From: [Candidatus Thermochlorobacteriaceae] bacterium GBChlB
GTDB taxonomy: Bacteria > Bacteroidota > Chlorobiia > Chlorobiales > Thermochlorobacteraceae
Direction: 5' to 3'
Assembly (NCBI GenBank): GCA_000724175.1
Contig: JPGV01000022.1
Span: 547-39,239, forward strand
DNA: 38,693 nucleotides
Below the pieces are notes generated by a model, which saw only the letters and a program-made list of their open reading frames with translations, made no database searches and had not been told where the DNA came from. Both the position numbers and the translations under genes were made by a program. Numbering within the stretch: the stretch's first letter is position 1; each line of letters starts with the position of its first letter. Of the stretch, positions 26,001 through 32,938 are shown piece by piece.

Positions 26001-27309
26001 CCTGATGCTGCGACTGTGCCAGCATCGCTTCGCTGCGTGCCAGTTCAGATTGCGCAGCTTTGAGCGCTCTGATGTCGCGCATCATCGTCGAAAGAAAAAG
26101 CGGCTTGCCATCGGCGTCTTTATGACAAATGATGGTTTGCAGCACAGGAATTTCATTGCCGTCTTTATCCAACACAGCGCTTTCGCCTTGCCACGACCCG
26201 ACGGCAAGCGCCGTGGGAATGCCAACATCGTTTACTTTCTGCTCTGCCCAACTGGGTTGGACTTGGGCGAGTTTGTCGTGAGTGTCTGTTCCGACAAGTG
26301 CTTTGAACGCTTTGTTGTTGTAGAGAATCTTGCCGTCAATGCTGGTGAACCCAACATAGTCGGGCGTTTCTTCAAGCATCATGGCAAGCCTGAGGGCTTG
26401 CGCGTCGCGTTCCTTGCGCTCAGTGATGTCGGTTGCCGCCGTCATTGCTCGCCAACAATCTGCTGCATCGTCGCGCCAAGCTATCAAGACGGCGGACATC
26501 CAGCGAAGTGCGCCGTTCTTATGACGAAATCGATATTCAAACGTCAGCGCGCGCTCGGCGAAGATGTTTTCATAGTTCGGCAAAATGACGCGCTCAATGT
26601 CCTCTGCCAGAATGCGTGATTGCCACAGTTCTTTATCGGCGAGAAATTCATCGGGGGCGTAGCCGAACACGGCAAGACACCCGTCGGAGAACGATTCCCA
26701 TTCCCATGTTCGGTCGGCAGTGACTCTGAATCGAATAACCGCAGCTCTGGCGTGCGTGGTGATGGCGTTCAGATATGTGTCGGAAGCGTTCAGGTCGCGC
26801 TCCAACTTCTTTCGCTGCGAAATGTCGCGCGCCACAAGCGAGAAGCCTTTGACGTTGCCCTTCCGATTGATGTGCGCTGTAAAAACAGCGATAACATAAA
26901 CTCGATGACCGTCTTTGTGAATCAACTCCCATTCGCACTCAACGACGCCGTCGTCGGTCGCTGTCTTTAAGTGCTGCAGAAGGCGGTCGCGGTTGGGAAA
27001 GAATCGAGCGATTGGGTTTCCGATGGCGTCTGCAGCGGTGTATCCCGTTAGCTGTTCTGCACCTTTGTTCCAACTGCGAACAATATGTTTTTTGTCAATA
27101 ATAATTGCGGCGATGGTTGGCAGCACTTGCAGAACCTCTTCGGCGGCAACTGTCGGTCGAGCCTTGTCTTTACGGGCGTTGGCGGATAGGCGTGCCTGTT
27201 TTTTTGGCGCTCTGTTACTGGACGCGAGCTTTTTATTGCCCGGCTGCTTTCTCGATCGAGTCGGGTTTGGCGTCGCAGTGGCTTTTAGTTGAACAGTCTC
27301 TTTTTTCAT
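23008..27309 (-). CDS. Hybrid histidine kinase with about eight PAS domains
   Basis: A 1433-residue protein with no clear transmembrane segment. The first 55 residues are Lys/Arg/Pro-rich and look disordered. About eight PAS domains follow at intervals of 115-130 residues to about 1045, most ending in a D-I-[ST]-[ED]-[RK]-type linker such as DITERK. The HisKA box has H1066 (GGIAHDFNNLLNG). The ATPase domain has NLAINAKDA, DDGAGIPE and TTKGVGKGTGLGLAMVYG. A receiver at the C-terminus has D1366 in LDLNMPG and K in MKPYD. It should be a cytoplasmic multi-input sensor, with ligands such as haem, flavin or small molecules unknown. No separate output regulator lies beside it; the M28 peptidase gene follows. 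Confidence 0.92.
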   Translation of the reverse strand: MKKETVQLKATATPNPTRSRKQPGNKKLASSNRAPKKQARLSANARKDKARPTVAAEEVLQVLPTIAAIIIDKKHIVRSWNKGAEQLTGYTAADAIGNPIARFFPNRDRLLQHLKTATDDGVVECEWELIHKDGHRVYVIAVFTAHINRKGNVKGFSLVARDISQRKKLERDLNASDTYLNAITTHARAAVIRFRVTADRTWEWESFSDGCLAVFGYAPDEFLADKELWQSRILAEDIERVILPNYENIFAERALTFEYRFRHKNGALRWMSAVLIAWRDDAADCWRAMTAATDITERKERDAQALRLAMMLEETPDYVGFTSIDGKILYNNKAFKALVGTDTHDKLAQVQPSWAEQKVNDVGIPTALAVGSWQGESAVLDKDGNEIPVLQTIICHKDADGKPLFLSTMMRDIRALKAAQSELARSEAMLAQSQHQAHIGSWEFDLPTGTARWSDELFTIFGMEKKPVINPEEYYNRVHPDDLPTLHQAVNAAIADGTPYELEQRIFRQSDHALRHIHLLASPTRNSDGRVVKLHGTVIDVTERKDMEIALRQRQDILAAAVASNKDWIAVIDREYRFSVMNEMVRNGIKIEFGVEPTLGDSMLGYVKRGVAKWKAFCDRAFAGETVVIETHDASDPNDITYFENVFSPIKSASGAIEFISVSSINITERKRSELKLRESEELFKAVFDQSGDAKFITNAESIIIDCNQRALDMFEASTKADLIGKTGFEFHKSPPSAAELALITEGRAQGVSADIEVEYRGLKGRLFWGSLSFKAINIGGTRKYLVRVSDITERKHATEQMRAKNDQLRAVLNAIPGFVSWISHDFNYLGLNDQLASATGKSADEYVGQKVGRYDREFGKFVHDFFESDTRSDRHEVTLSITGEERTYLMAAQKYNDSKAAVFVGIDISDLKRAEEMLRYQANVLENVTDAIISTDMKFVIKSWNAAAEELYGWQAEEVIGRRVDDVFSGIGRAAWAVEARRVLLKTGRWTGEVLQSCKDGALVHIFASATLIRDEYGKPIGAITLNRNITEQKVAQERLKQAEAELRQAQKMEAIGTLTGGIAHDFNNLLNGITGNIRLLKNRLPQDEKLTVPLERIAAGAERAASMTSKLLGFARKGKIESEPVFIPECVANVIDILSHTIDKRISFFITLEPNLPSVIGDRNQLEQVFLNLAINAKDAILETIEVKGSGKITFGAFIDVLPSESAERLGVNAKKRYLHITVADDGAGIPEAVQAKIFEPFFTTKGVGKGTGLGLAMVYGIIKNHAGAVFFESEQGKGTTFHLLLPIETTLEPPRAAPVKTLAPSLSPNNQVVLVIDDEELLREMMCDVLAEQGFTVLHAADGRSGVNIFLEHHQTINVVVLDLNMPGLGGESALRELRKINPAVPVVITTGFVPDSTAQCLREEGAAHIIMKPYDFDDLGATLLSVIKK

Positions 27310-27453
27310 GGTATCAATGTCGCTCAGTCATTTGAAGCATATCGAGACGATGAGGTATGTTCGGACTGTGAGCTGTTTTCGTCGACCGCGAGACGAATTT
27401 GTTATACTTTATGCTTAAAATAGCAAAGTCAGTAACCCAAGCAAACAGATTTT

Positions 27454-28908
27454 ATGACGCACGCAGTAAAATTTCCATTGGTCTATCAACTCAATACGCG
27501 CGTTTGGTTGCACGAACTCTCGCGCAAAGTTCATCGCACGCTGACACTCGAGGGCGTTCCCGATTCGGAATTTCAAAAATGGCGAGACTTGCACATCGAC
27601 GCGCTTTGGCTGATGGGCGTTTGGCAAGAAAGCAACAAAGGACGTTTGGTCGCTCAAACGCATCCAGGGTTACAGCACGCCTACAAACATGCCCTGCCCG
27701 ACTTCACCGACGACGATGTGGTGTCATCGCCCTACTCCATTGCGGATTACCACGTCTCCGACTCACTCGGCGGCAATGCGGCGTTACAGCGTTTTCGGCA
27801 ACGGCTGTGGGACGCGGGCATCAAGCTCATTCTGGACTTTGTGCCGAACCATGTGGCGCTCGACCACGCATGGCTTCAAACGCATCCTGAGTTCTTTATT
27901 GCTGCGACGGACGGCGCGTATCATGCCTCGCCTGAATCGTTCTATGAACATTCCAATCAACGCTTTGCGTGCGGACGAGACCCGTATTTTCCTGCATGGA
28001 CGGATACGCTTCAACTCAACTATGCCAATCCTGCGCTGCACGACGCGATGATTGCCACGCTGAAAACCATTGCCACGCTCTGCGACGGTGTGCGCTGCGA
28101 TATGTCGATGCTCGTTCTGCCCGAGGTGTTCAACCGAACTTGGGCGCACTTGGGCGTGGTCATGACCAGCGACTTCTGGGGCAAAGCGATTGAACAGGTC
28201 AAACATTCCTTCCCAGCATTTCTCTTCATCGCCGAAGCTTATTGGGACACTGAATGGACGCTGCAACAGCGCGGCTTCGATTTCATCTACGATAAGCGGC
28301 TCTACGACCGCATTGCCATGCGCGATGTGGCTGGTGTCAAAGCGCACTTAGCTGGCGGCGACTTGGCGTTCCAACAAAAACTCATGCGCTTTACCGAAAA
28401 TCACGATGAAGAGCGCGCCCGCGAAAAATTCGGCGACAACCACAAAGCCGCAGCCTTGCTCTCGCTCTGCGCGCTTGGCGCGCGGCTCATTCACGAAGGA
28501 CAGCTTGAAGGCTGGCGCGTCAAGTTGCCCGTTCAGCTCATTCGTCGTCCCGAAGAGCCCACAGACGCCGACACCGCGCGTTTCTACCACAAGCTCATAC
28601 GCGTGCTGCAAAATTCCGCCGTTACATGCGGCGACTTTCGCTTGCTTCACAACGAAGGCGACCAACGCATCATCGCATTTGAACGCGCAAGCGGCGGCAA
28701 GACAGGTCATATTTTTCTTTGCTGTAATCTCACCGAGTCGACAGCGGAGTCATTTTTCTTCACCGATGCGTTTGAATCAGTCGAGAGTTACGAGCATCTG
28801 GACATTGTCAGCACTGAGCAGTTTCGTAGCCCACAGATCGAGATTTGGCAAAGCGGCGTTACAGTCCGCTTGCGTCCGCACGAAGGAATTGTATGTGTGC
28901 TGCGATGA
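27454..28908 (+). CDS. GH13 (alpha-amylase family) glycosidase or transglycosidase
   Basis: A 484-residue cytoplasmic-looking TIM-barrel enzyme; no signal peptide is seen. Family regions appear in order: PYSIADYHVSD, LDFVPNHVALDH (127-138), nucleophile D216 in GVRCDMSM, acid/base E261 in FIAEAYWDTEW, and H317-D318 in TENHDEERA. The C-terminal part forms a short beta domain ending in VTVRLRPHEGIVCVL. It should act on alpha-glucans, but hydrolase and transferase types cannot be separated here. It is divergent from the PAS-rich kinase across 144 bases and converges on tRNA-Pro. Confidence 0.88.
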   Translation: MTHAVKFPLVYQLNTRVWLHELSRKVHRTLTLEGVPDSEFQKWRDLHIDALWLMGVWQESNKGRLVAQTHPGLQHAYKHALPDFTDDDVVSSPYSIADYHVSDSLGGNAALQRFRQRLWDAGIKLILDFVPNHVALDHAWLQTHPEFFIAATDGAYHASPESFYEHSNQRFACGRDPYFPAWTDTLQLNYANPALHDAMIATLKTIATLCDGVRCDMSMLVLPEVFNRTWAHLGVVMTSDFWGKAIEQVKHSFPAFLFIAEAYWDTEWTLQQRGFDFIYDKRLYDRIAMRDVAGVKAHLAGGDLAFQQKLMRFTENHDEERAREKFGDNHKAAALLSLCALGARLIHEGQLEGWRVKLPVQLIRRPEEPTDADTARFYHKLIRVLQNSAVTCGDFRLLHNEGDQRIIAFERASGGKTGHIFLCCNLTESTAESFFFTDAFESVESYEHLDIVSTEQFRSPQIEIWQSGVTVRLRPHEGIVCVLR

Positions 28909-28917
28909 GCGGGAGGC

Positions 28918-28994
28918 TGGTCGGCGTGGCGGGATTTGAACCCACGACCCCTACTACCCCAAAGTAGTGCGCTACCGGGCTGCGCTACACGCCG
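28918..28994 (-). tRNA. tRNA-Pro (anticodon UGG), CCA encoded
   Basis: The minus strand folds as a cloverleaf. The acceptor arm CGGCGTG pairs with CACGCCG. The anticodon stem ACTAC/GTAGT encloses the loop TTTGGGG with anticodon TGG. The T arm contains GGTTCAAATCC. The discriminator is A and CCA is encoded at 28920-28918. It lies 10 bases past the GH13 stop codon, on the opposite strand. Confidence 0.95.
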
Positions 28995-29108
28995 AAGTGT
29001 TTGAAAGGGCTGCAAAAATACGCTTTTTCAGTCGACTTGCAATTCGCTCGACAATTTTCTTTGTCCTTTCTCTGCATTGATTATATTTCTCTAACAAACC
29101 AAGTCGCT

Positions 29109-30857
29109 ATGAACCACATCGAGCCGACATCGCCTCCCGCGCATACGGAACTCATGTTTCAAGGCATTGGTGTGTCCAAAGGCATTGCGGTCGGCGCGGC
29201 GTTTGTCTTCAACCGCGACACAGTGTTGGTCGAAGACGCGCCTGTGTCGGAAGATGATGTGGAGTCTGAACTGGCGCGATTTCATCTCGCGATTGAGCGT
29301 TCCGAAAAAGAACTGGCAAAAATCGCTACGGTTACGGAGCAGAAAATTGGACATGTCTATTCTGACATTTTCACGGCGCAAATCATGATACTGCACGACC
29401 GTTATTTGCTCGACACCGTCGAGCGGCGCATCAGAGCAGAGCATAAGCGCGCGGGCGCAATCGTCGGCGAAGAAATTTCGCGCTATCAACAGTTAATGCT
29501 TGCCTCCAACGAATCGCTGTTTCGAGAACGCGCCGACGACATTCAAGACCTCAAAGAGCGCATCATTCGAAATTTGAGCGATGGGCAACTGCTCTCACGC
29601 ATTCCAGAAAACGCAGTGGTTGTCTCGAAAATGCTCACGCCCGCCGACGTGATTTTATTCAGCCGACAAAATATGCTGGGCTGCGCGACCGAAAGCGGCG
29701 GACTGACCTCGCATGCTGCATTGATATGCCAATCGCTCGGAATCCCGATGGTGGTAGGCGTGCGTAATGTAGAGGAAAAAATTTCGTCGGGCGACCGCGT
29801 CGCGCTCGATGGATATGTGGGGCGGTTAATTCTCAACCCATCTCCGTCGACGCTGCAACAAGTCGAGCGCAAACTCAAACGCCGCCGCTCTGCCGCCGCC
29901 GCAACTGAGAAACTCGTCGGCAAAGTTACCCGAACTCGATGTGGCAAACGCATTTACACATTCTCGAACATTGACTTCAAGGAAGAGCTCCCGATGTGCG
30001 AAAAGTCAGGCTCCGACGGCGTTGGGCTGTTTCGAAGCGAAATGCTGTTCATCGCGCACGGTAAGCTCCCCGACGAAGACGAGCAGTTTGAGTATTACAT
30101 GGAACTCGCCCATACGCTGGCGCCAAAACCACTCACGGTTCGGCTGTTCGATGTGGGCGGCGATAAGCTCTTGTATTCGTCTTACAAAGAACAGAACCCA
30201 AACTTAGGCTGGCGTGGCGTGCGCATTTTGCTCGATGTGCCGGAAATTTTGGAGCAGCAACTTCGTGCGCTCATCCGCGCTAACATTCACGGCAACATTG
30301 AACTGATGCTGCCGATGATTTCATCAATGGAGGAAATCCGCGCCGTCAAAAAAACAATTCATCGATTGAAAACCGACCTGCGCAAGGAAAAAGCCTTGCC
30401 GTCGGAAAGCCTCACGCTCGGCGTGATGATTGAAGTGCCGTCCGCCGTCGAACTCATCGACGACATTGCCAAAGAGGTCGATTTCGTCAGCATCGGAACA
30501 AACGACCTGATTCAATATACACTCGCCGTCGACCGCAATAACGACGTGGTGCAAAATCTCTACAACAAATTTCATCCAGCGGTGGTGCGTATGGTGGCGC
30601 GCGTGGTGAAGTCGGTCAAAAAACACAAGCGGCGCGTGGCAATGTGCGGCGAAATGGCAAGCGACCCGCTCGCCGTGCCATTGCTCTTAGGCTTAGGCTT
30701 AGAAGAACTGAGCATGACCTCCGCCAGCCTCTTGGACATCAAAAAAACCATCGCCTCAACGCGCCTTGCCGATGCCCGCATGCTTGCAAAAGAGTGCCTA
30801 TCGCGCTCGACCGCCAGCGAAATCGAACATCTGCTCAAGCACTTTCACTCGGACTGA
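29109..30857 (+). CDS. ptsI: Phosphoenolpyruvate-protein phosphotransferase (PTS enzyme I)
   Basis: A 582-residue protein. The start MNHIEPTSPP fits the family better than an in-frame upstream start that would add a hydrophobic stretch. The swivelling domain carries active H202 in GGLTSHAALICQSLGIP. The PEP-binding barrel has LFRSEMLF, DVGGDKL, GVMIEVPSAV, SIGTNDLIQY and C513 in AMCGEMASDP. Enzyme I moves phosphate from PEP to HPr to start sugar uptake or regulatory phosphorelay. No HPr or enzyme II genes are nearby, so the system is either split across the genome or regulatory (PTS-Ntr-like, though the GAF domain of EI-Ntr is absent). It is divergent from tRNA-Pro. Confidence 0.93.
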   Translation: MNHIEPTSPPAHTELMFQGIGVSKGIAVGAAFVFNRDTVLVEDAPVSEDDVESELARFHLAIERSEKELAKIATVTEQKIGHVYSDIFTAQIMILHDRYLLDTVERRIRAEHKRAGAIVGEEISRYQQLMLASNESLFRERADDIQDLKERIIRNLSDGQLLSRIPENAVVVSKMLTPADVILFSRQNMLGCATESGGLTSHAALICQSLGIPMVVGVRNVEEKISSGDRVALDGYVGRLILNPSPSTLQQVERKLKRRRSAAAATEKLVGKVTRTRCGKRIYTFSNIDFKEELPMCEKSGSDGVGLFRSEMLFIAHGKLPDEDEQFEYYMELAHTLAPKPLTVRLFDVGGDKLLYSSYKEQNPNLGWRGVRILLDVPEILEQQLRALIRANIHGNIELMLPMISSMEEIRAVKKTIHRLKTDLRKEKALPSESLTLGVMIEVPSAVELIDDIAKEVDFVSIGTNDLIQYTLAVDRNNDVVQNLYNKFHPAVVRMVARVVKSVKKHKRRVAMCGEMASDPLAVPLLLGLGLEELSMTSASLLDIKKTIASTRLADARMLAKECLSRSTASEIEHLLKHFHSD

Positions 30858-31028
30858 ATGCTCGCCCAACACTGTGCCGCTATGAGCGTGATGCGGGTTG
30901 CTCTTAGCTTAACCCACTCGCGGTCGCGGTCGTCAGAGTTACGACAACTGCTTAGGTAGAGATTTTAACCGATGCGTTGTTTCTGTTTCAAACATTCTTA
31001 TTTTTACGCCCTAATTGATTTGACGACA

Positions 31029-31421
31029 ATGAGGCTGTTTTTACTTAAATCGAAAATTCATCGTGCGACCGTAACGCATGCCGACCTCTATTACGAAGGC
31101 AGTATCACGCTGGATATGAATTTGGTCGATGCGGCAGATATGATTCCAAACGAAAAAGTGCAAGTCGTCAATAACAACAACGGCGCGCGGTTCGAGACCT
31201 ACATCATTGCGGGCGAGCGCGGCAGCGGCGTGGTGCAACTCAACGGCGCGTGTGCAAGGCTTGCCGCCGTCGGCGACGAGATCATCATCATGACTTACGC
31301 CGATATGGAACCCGACGAAGCCAAAACCTATCAGCCACTTGTCGTCATTGCCGATAAAGAAAACCGCGTCGCTAAGCAGTATCGGCTGGGCGAAAATAAA
31401 CCCGAACTCCTACACATCTAA
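31029..31421 (+). CDS. panD: Aspartate 1-decarboxylase
   Basis: A 130-residue pyruvoyl enzyme that makes beta-alanine for pantothenate and coenzyme A. It starts [20 protein letters not shown], and the self-cleavage site is G24-S25 in YEGSIT, which yields the pyruvoyl group. The ending [20 protein letters not shown] fits PanD. An in-frame upstream start would add 19 residues rich in aromatics and is not favoured. It lies 171 bases after ptsI and 51 before the GlmU-type gene. Confidence 0.95.
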   Translation: MRLFLLKSKIHRATVTHADLYYEGSITLDMNLVDAADMIPNEKVQVVNNNNGARFETYIIAGERGSGVVQLNGACARLAAVGDEIIIMTYADMEPDEAKTYQPLVVIADKENRVAKQYRLGENKPELLHI

Positions 31422-31472
31422 CCCGTCAATGAACCTTGTTTCAAGAACACGCCTCCAACTTTTCTTCTGCAA

Positions 31473-32228
31473 ATGAATGCAACGACACCAACGGCTGCCG
31501 TGGTGATTATGGCGGCGGGCAAAGGCACACGCATGAAATCCGACTTGGCGAAAGTCCTGCACCCGCTCTGCGGTCGCCCGATGATTATGCACGTCATTGA
31601 AACATCGCAGCAGCTTCGACCATCGAAAATCGTGTTAATCGTCGGACATCAAGCCGATGCAGTCAAAGAAGCGACGCGCTCGCTGGCAGTCGAGTATGCG
31701 TTGCAATCGCCGCAGTTGGGAACCGGGCATGCCGTGATGCAAGCCGAATCGTCTTTGCATGAGTTCGACGGCGATGTGGTGGTGCTTTCTGGCGACGCGC
31801 CGCTTATTACGGTCAAGACGCTCAACCGATTGCTGGAACTGCATCGCCAGAAAGCCGCCATAGCCACCGTGCTCACTGCGCTGCTTGAAAATCCCACAGG
31901 CTACGGGCGCATTATTCGCGATACAGAGGGAGGCGCGATTATCAAAATGGTGGAGCAAAAAGATGCGTCGCCCAATGAACTCGCCGTGAAAGAAATCAAC
32001 TCCGGCATCTATGTGTTTCGCAAACAGGCGCTCTTCGATGCGCTCAAACGCATCACGAACCATAACGCACAACAAGAATACTACTTGCCCGACGTGTTCA
32101 ACATCTTTTTCGCCGAATCGAAGCCCGTCGCCGCGCTCGTCGCCGAATCGTTTGATGAAATCCGAGGCGTCAATACGCCTGAACAACTCGCCGAAGCCGA
32201 AGCCGTGCTGAGCCGCCGCACAACATAA
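31473..32228 (+). CDS. GlmU-type UDP-GlcNAc pyrophosphorylase, uridylyltransferase domain only
   Basis: A 251-residue nucleotidyltransferase. The GlmU signature is at residues 13-30 (MAAGKGTRMKSDLAKVLH), followed by QLGTGHAVMQAE, VVLSGDAPLI, NPTGYGRIIRD, VEQKDAS and EINSGIYVF, then NAQQEYYLPDVF. These match the uridylyltransferase half of GlmU, which joins GlcNAc-1-phosphate and UTP. The left-handed beta-helix acetyltransferase half is absent, so glucosamine-1-phosphate acetylation must be done by another protein. This single-domain form is frequent in Bacteroidota and relatives. It lies downstream of panD. Confidence 0.88.
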   Translation: MNATTPTAAVVIMAAGKGTRMKSDLAKVLHPLCGRPMIMHVIETSQQLRPSKIVLIVGHQADAVKEATRSLAVEYALQSPQLGTGHAVMQAESSLHEFDGDVVVLSGDAPLITVKTLNRLLELHRQKAAIATVLTALLENPTGYGRIIRDTEGGAIIKMVEQKDASPNELAVKEINSGIYVFRKQALFDALKRITNHNAQQEYYLPDVFNIFFAESKPVAALVAESFDEIRGVNTPEQLAEAEAVLSRRTT

Positions 32229-32379
32229 AACACTCGCCCCGCGCAGACCATAAACTTTCCCCAAAGCGTCGCTGCTTTGAAGGCTGTGGTAAAACGCTAA
32301 AAGAAACGTATTTTCCGCAAAGGTTTACCAGACCGTGTCCCTGCTTTTTTGCCCTGATTTTTGTTAGGGAAAGCGCGCA

Positions 32380-32793
32380 ATGAATCGGCTTTTTTCTATG
32401 AAGACATTTGAGGCGAAGAAACTTTACTATTCCATCGGCGAAGTAAGCAAAATCACGGCGCTGCCCGCCTATCTATTGCGGCACTGGGAGAACGATTTTC
32501 CTGAACTCTCGCCCGCACGCAACCCGAAAGGCAACCGAATTTATACGCACAAAGACATCGCCGTCGCGCTCGCCATCAAGAAGCTCGTCTATGAACAAGG
32601 CTATACAATCGAAAAAGCCAAAGCCTTGATGCAGGGACAGACAATTTCAACCGACGATGTCAAGGAAACCGAGACGCTGCTCAAAGCGCATCAGCCGCCC
32701 GCGAAACTTCACCACAAACAGGACGAACAGCGCAAGGCGCTCTTGCTCGAAGCCAAAGACATCATCGAAGACCTCTTGGCGCGCCTGAAATAA
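32380..32793 (+). CDS. MerR-family transcriptional regulator
   Basis: A 137-residue protein. The winged-helix region spans about 15-80, with YYSIGEVSKITALPAYLLRH, WENDFPELSPAR and NRIYTHKDIAVALAIKKLVY. Unlike most MerR proteins it ends soon after in a Lys/Glu/Leu-rich coiled coil (ALLLEAKDIIEDLLARLK) with no cysteine or effector domain, like the short MerR proteins common in Chlorobi and Bacteroidota. AGGGA nine bases before the ATG at 32380 supports this start; the ATG at 32398 is an alternative. Two palindromes lie just downstream at 32804-32830. Its target is unknown. Confidence 0.85.
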   Translation: MNRLFSMKTFEAKKLYYSIGEVSKITALPAYLLRHWENDFPELSPARNPKGNRIYTHKDIAVALAIKKLVYEQGYTIEKAKALMQGQTISTDDVKETETLLKAHQPPAKLHHKQDEQRKALLLEAKDIIEDLLARLK

Positions 32794-32803
32794 CCCTCCT
32801 AAA

Positions 32804-32830
32804 TGTTAAGTCGCTTAACAGTTACGTAAC
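32804..32830. promoter_or_regulatory. Two adjoining palindromes, candidate operator
   Basis: TGTTAAG-TCG-CTTAACA (32804-32820) is a perfect dyad and is followed directly by the palindrome GTTACGTAAC (32821-32830). Together they hold four GTTA/TAAC half-sites. TTAACA could serve as a -35 element and TTTAAT (32836-32841) as a -10 at 15 bases, placing the second palindrome between them. The site lies upstream of the secreted protein gene at 32939 and just after the MerR gene. Confidence 0.45.
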
Positions 32831-32938
32831 CATAATTTAATTTCCCGCTGCCCGCCGAATCGCGTAGCTTTGCGCCACATCCGTTGCTGCGCAGTTCGAC
32901 TTAATTTTGTATTCACCGTAATTCAATCACACCGAACT

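Noticed and set aside
27403-27408. TATACT as a -10 element for the GH13 gene
   Set aside because: No acceptable -35 element at 16-18 bases; the region is AT-rich and the match may be chance.
32262-32279. CAAAGC/GCTTTG hairpin after the GlmU-type gene as terminator
   Set aside because: Only six pairs, no T tract and about 35 bases past the stop; too weak.
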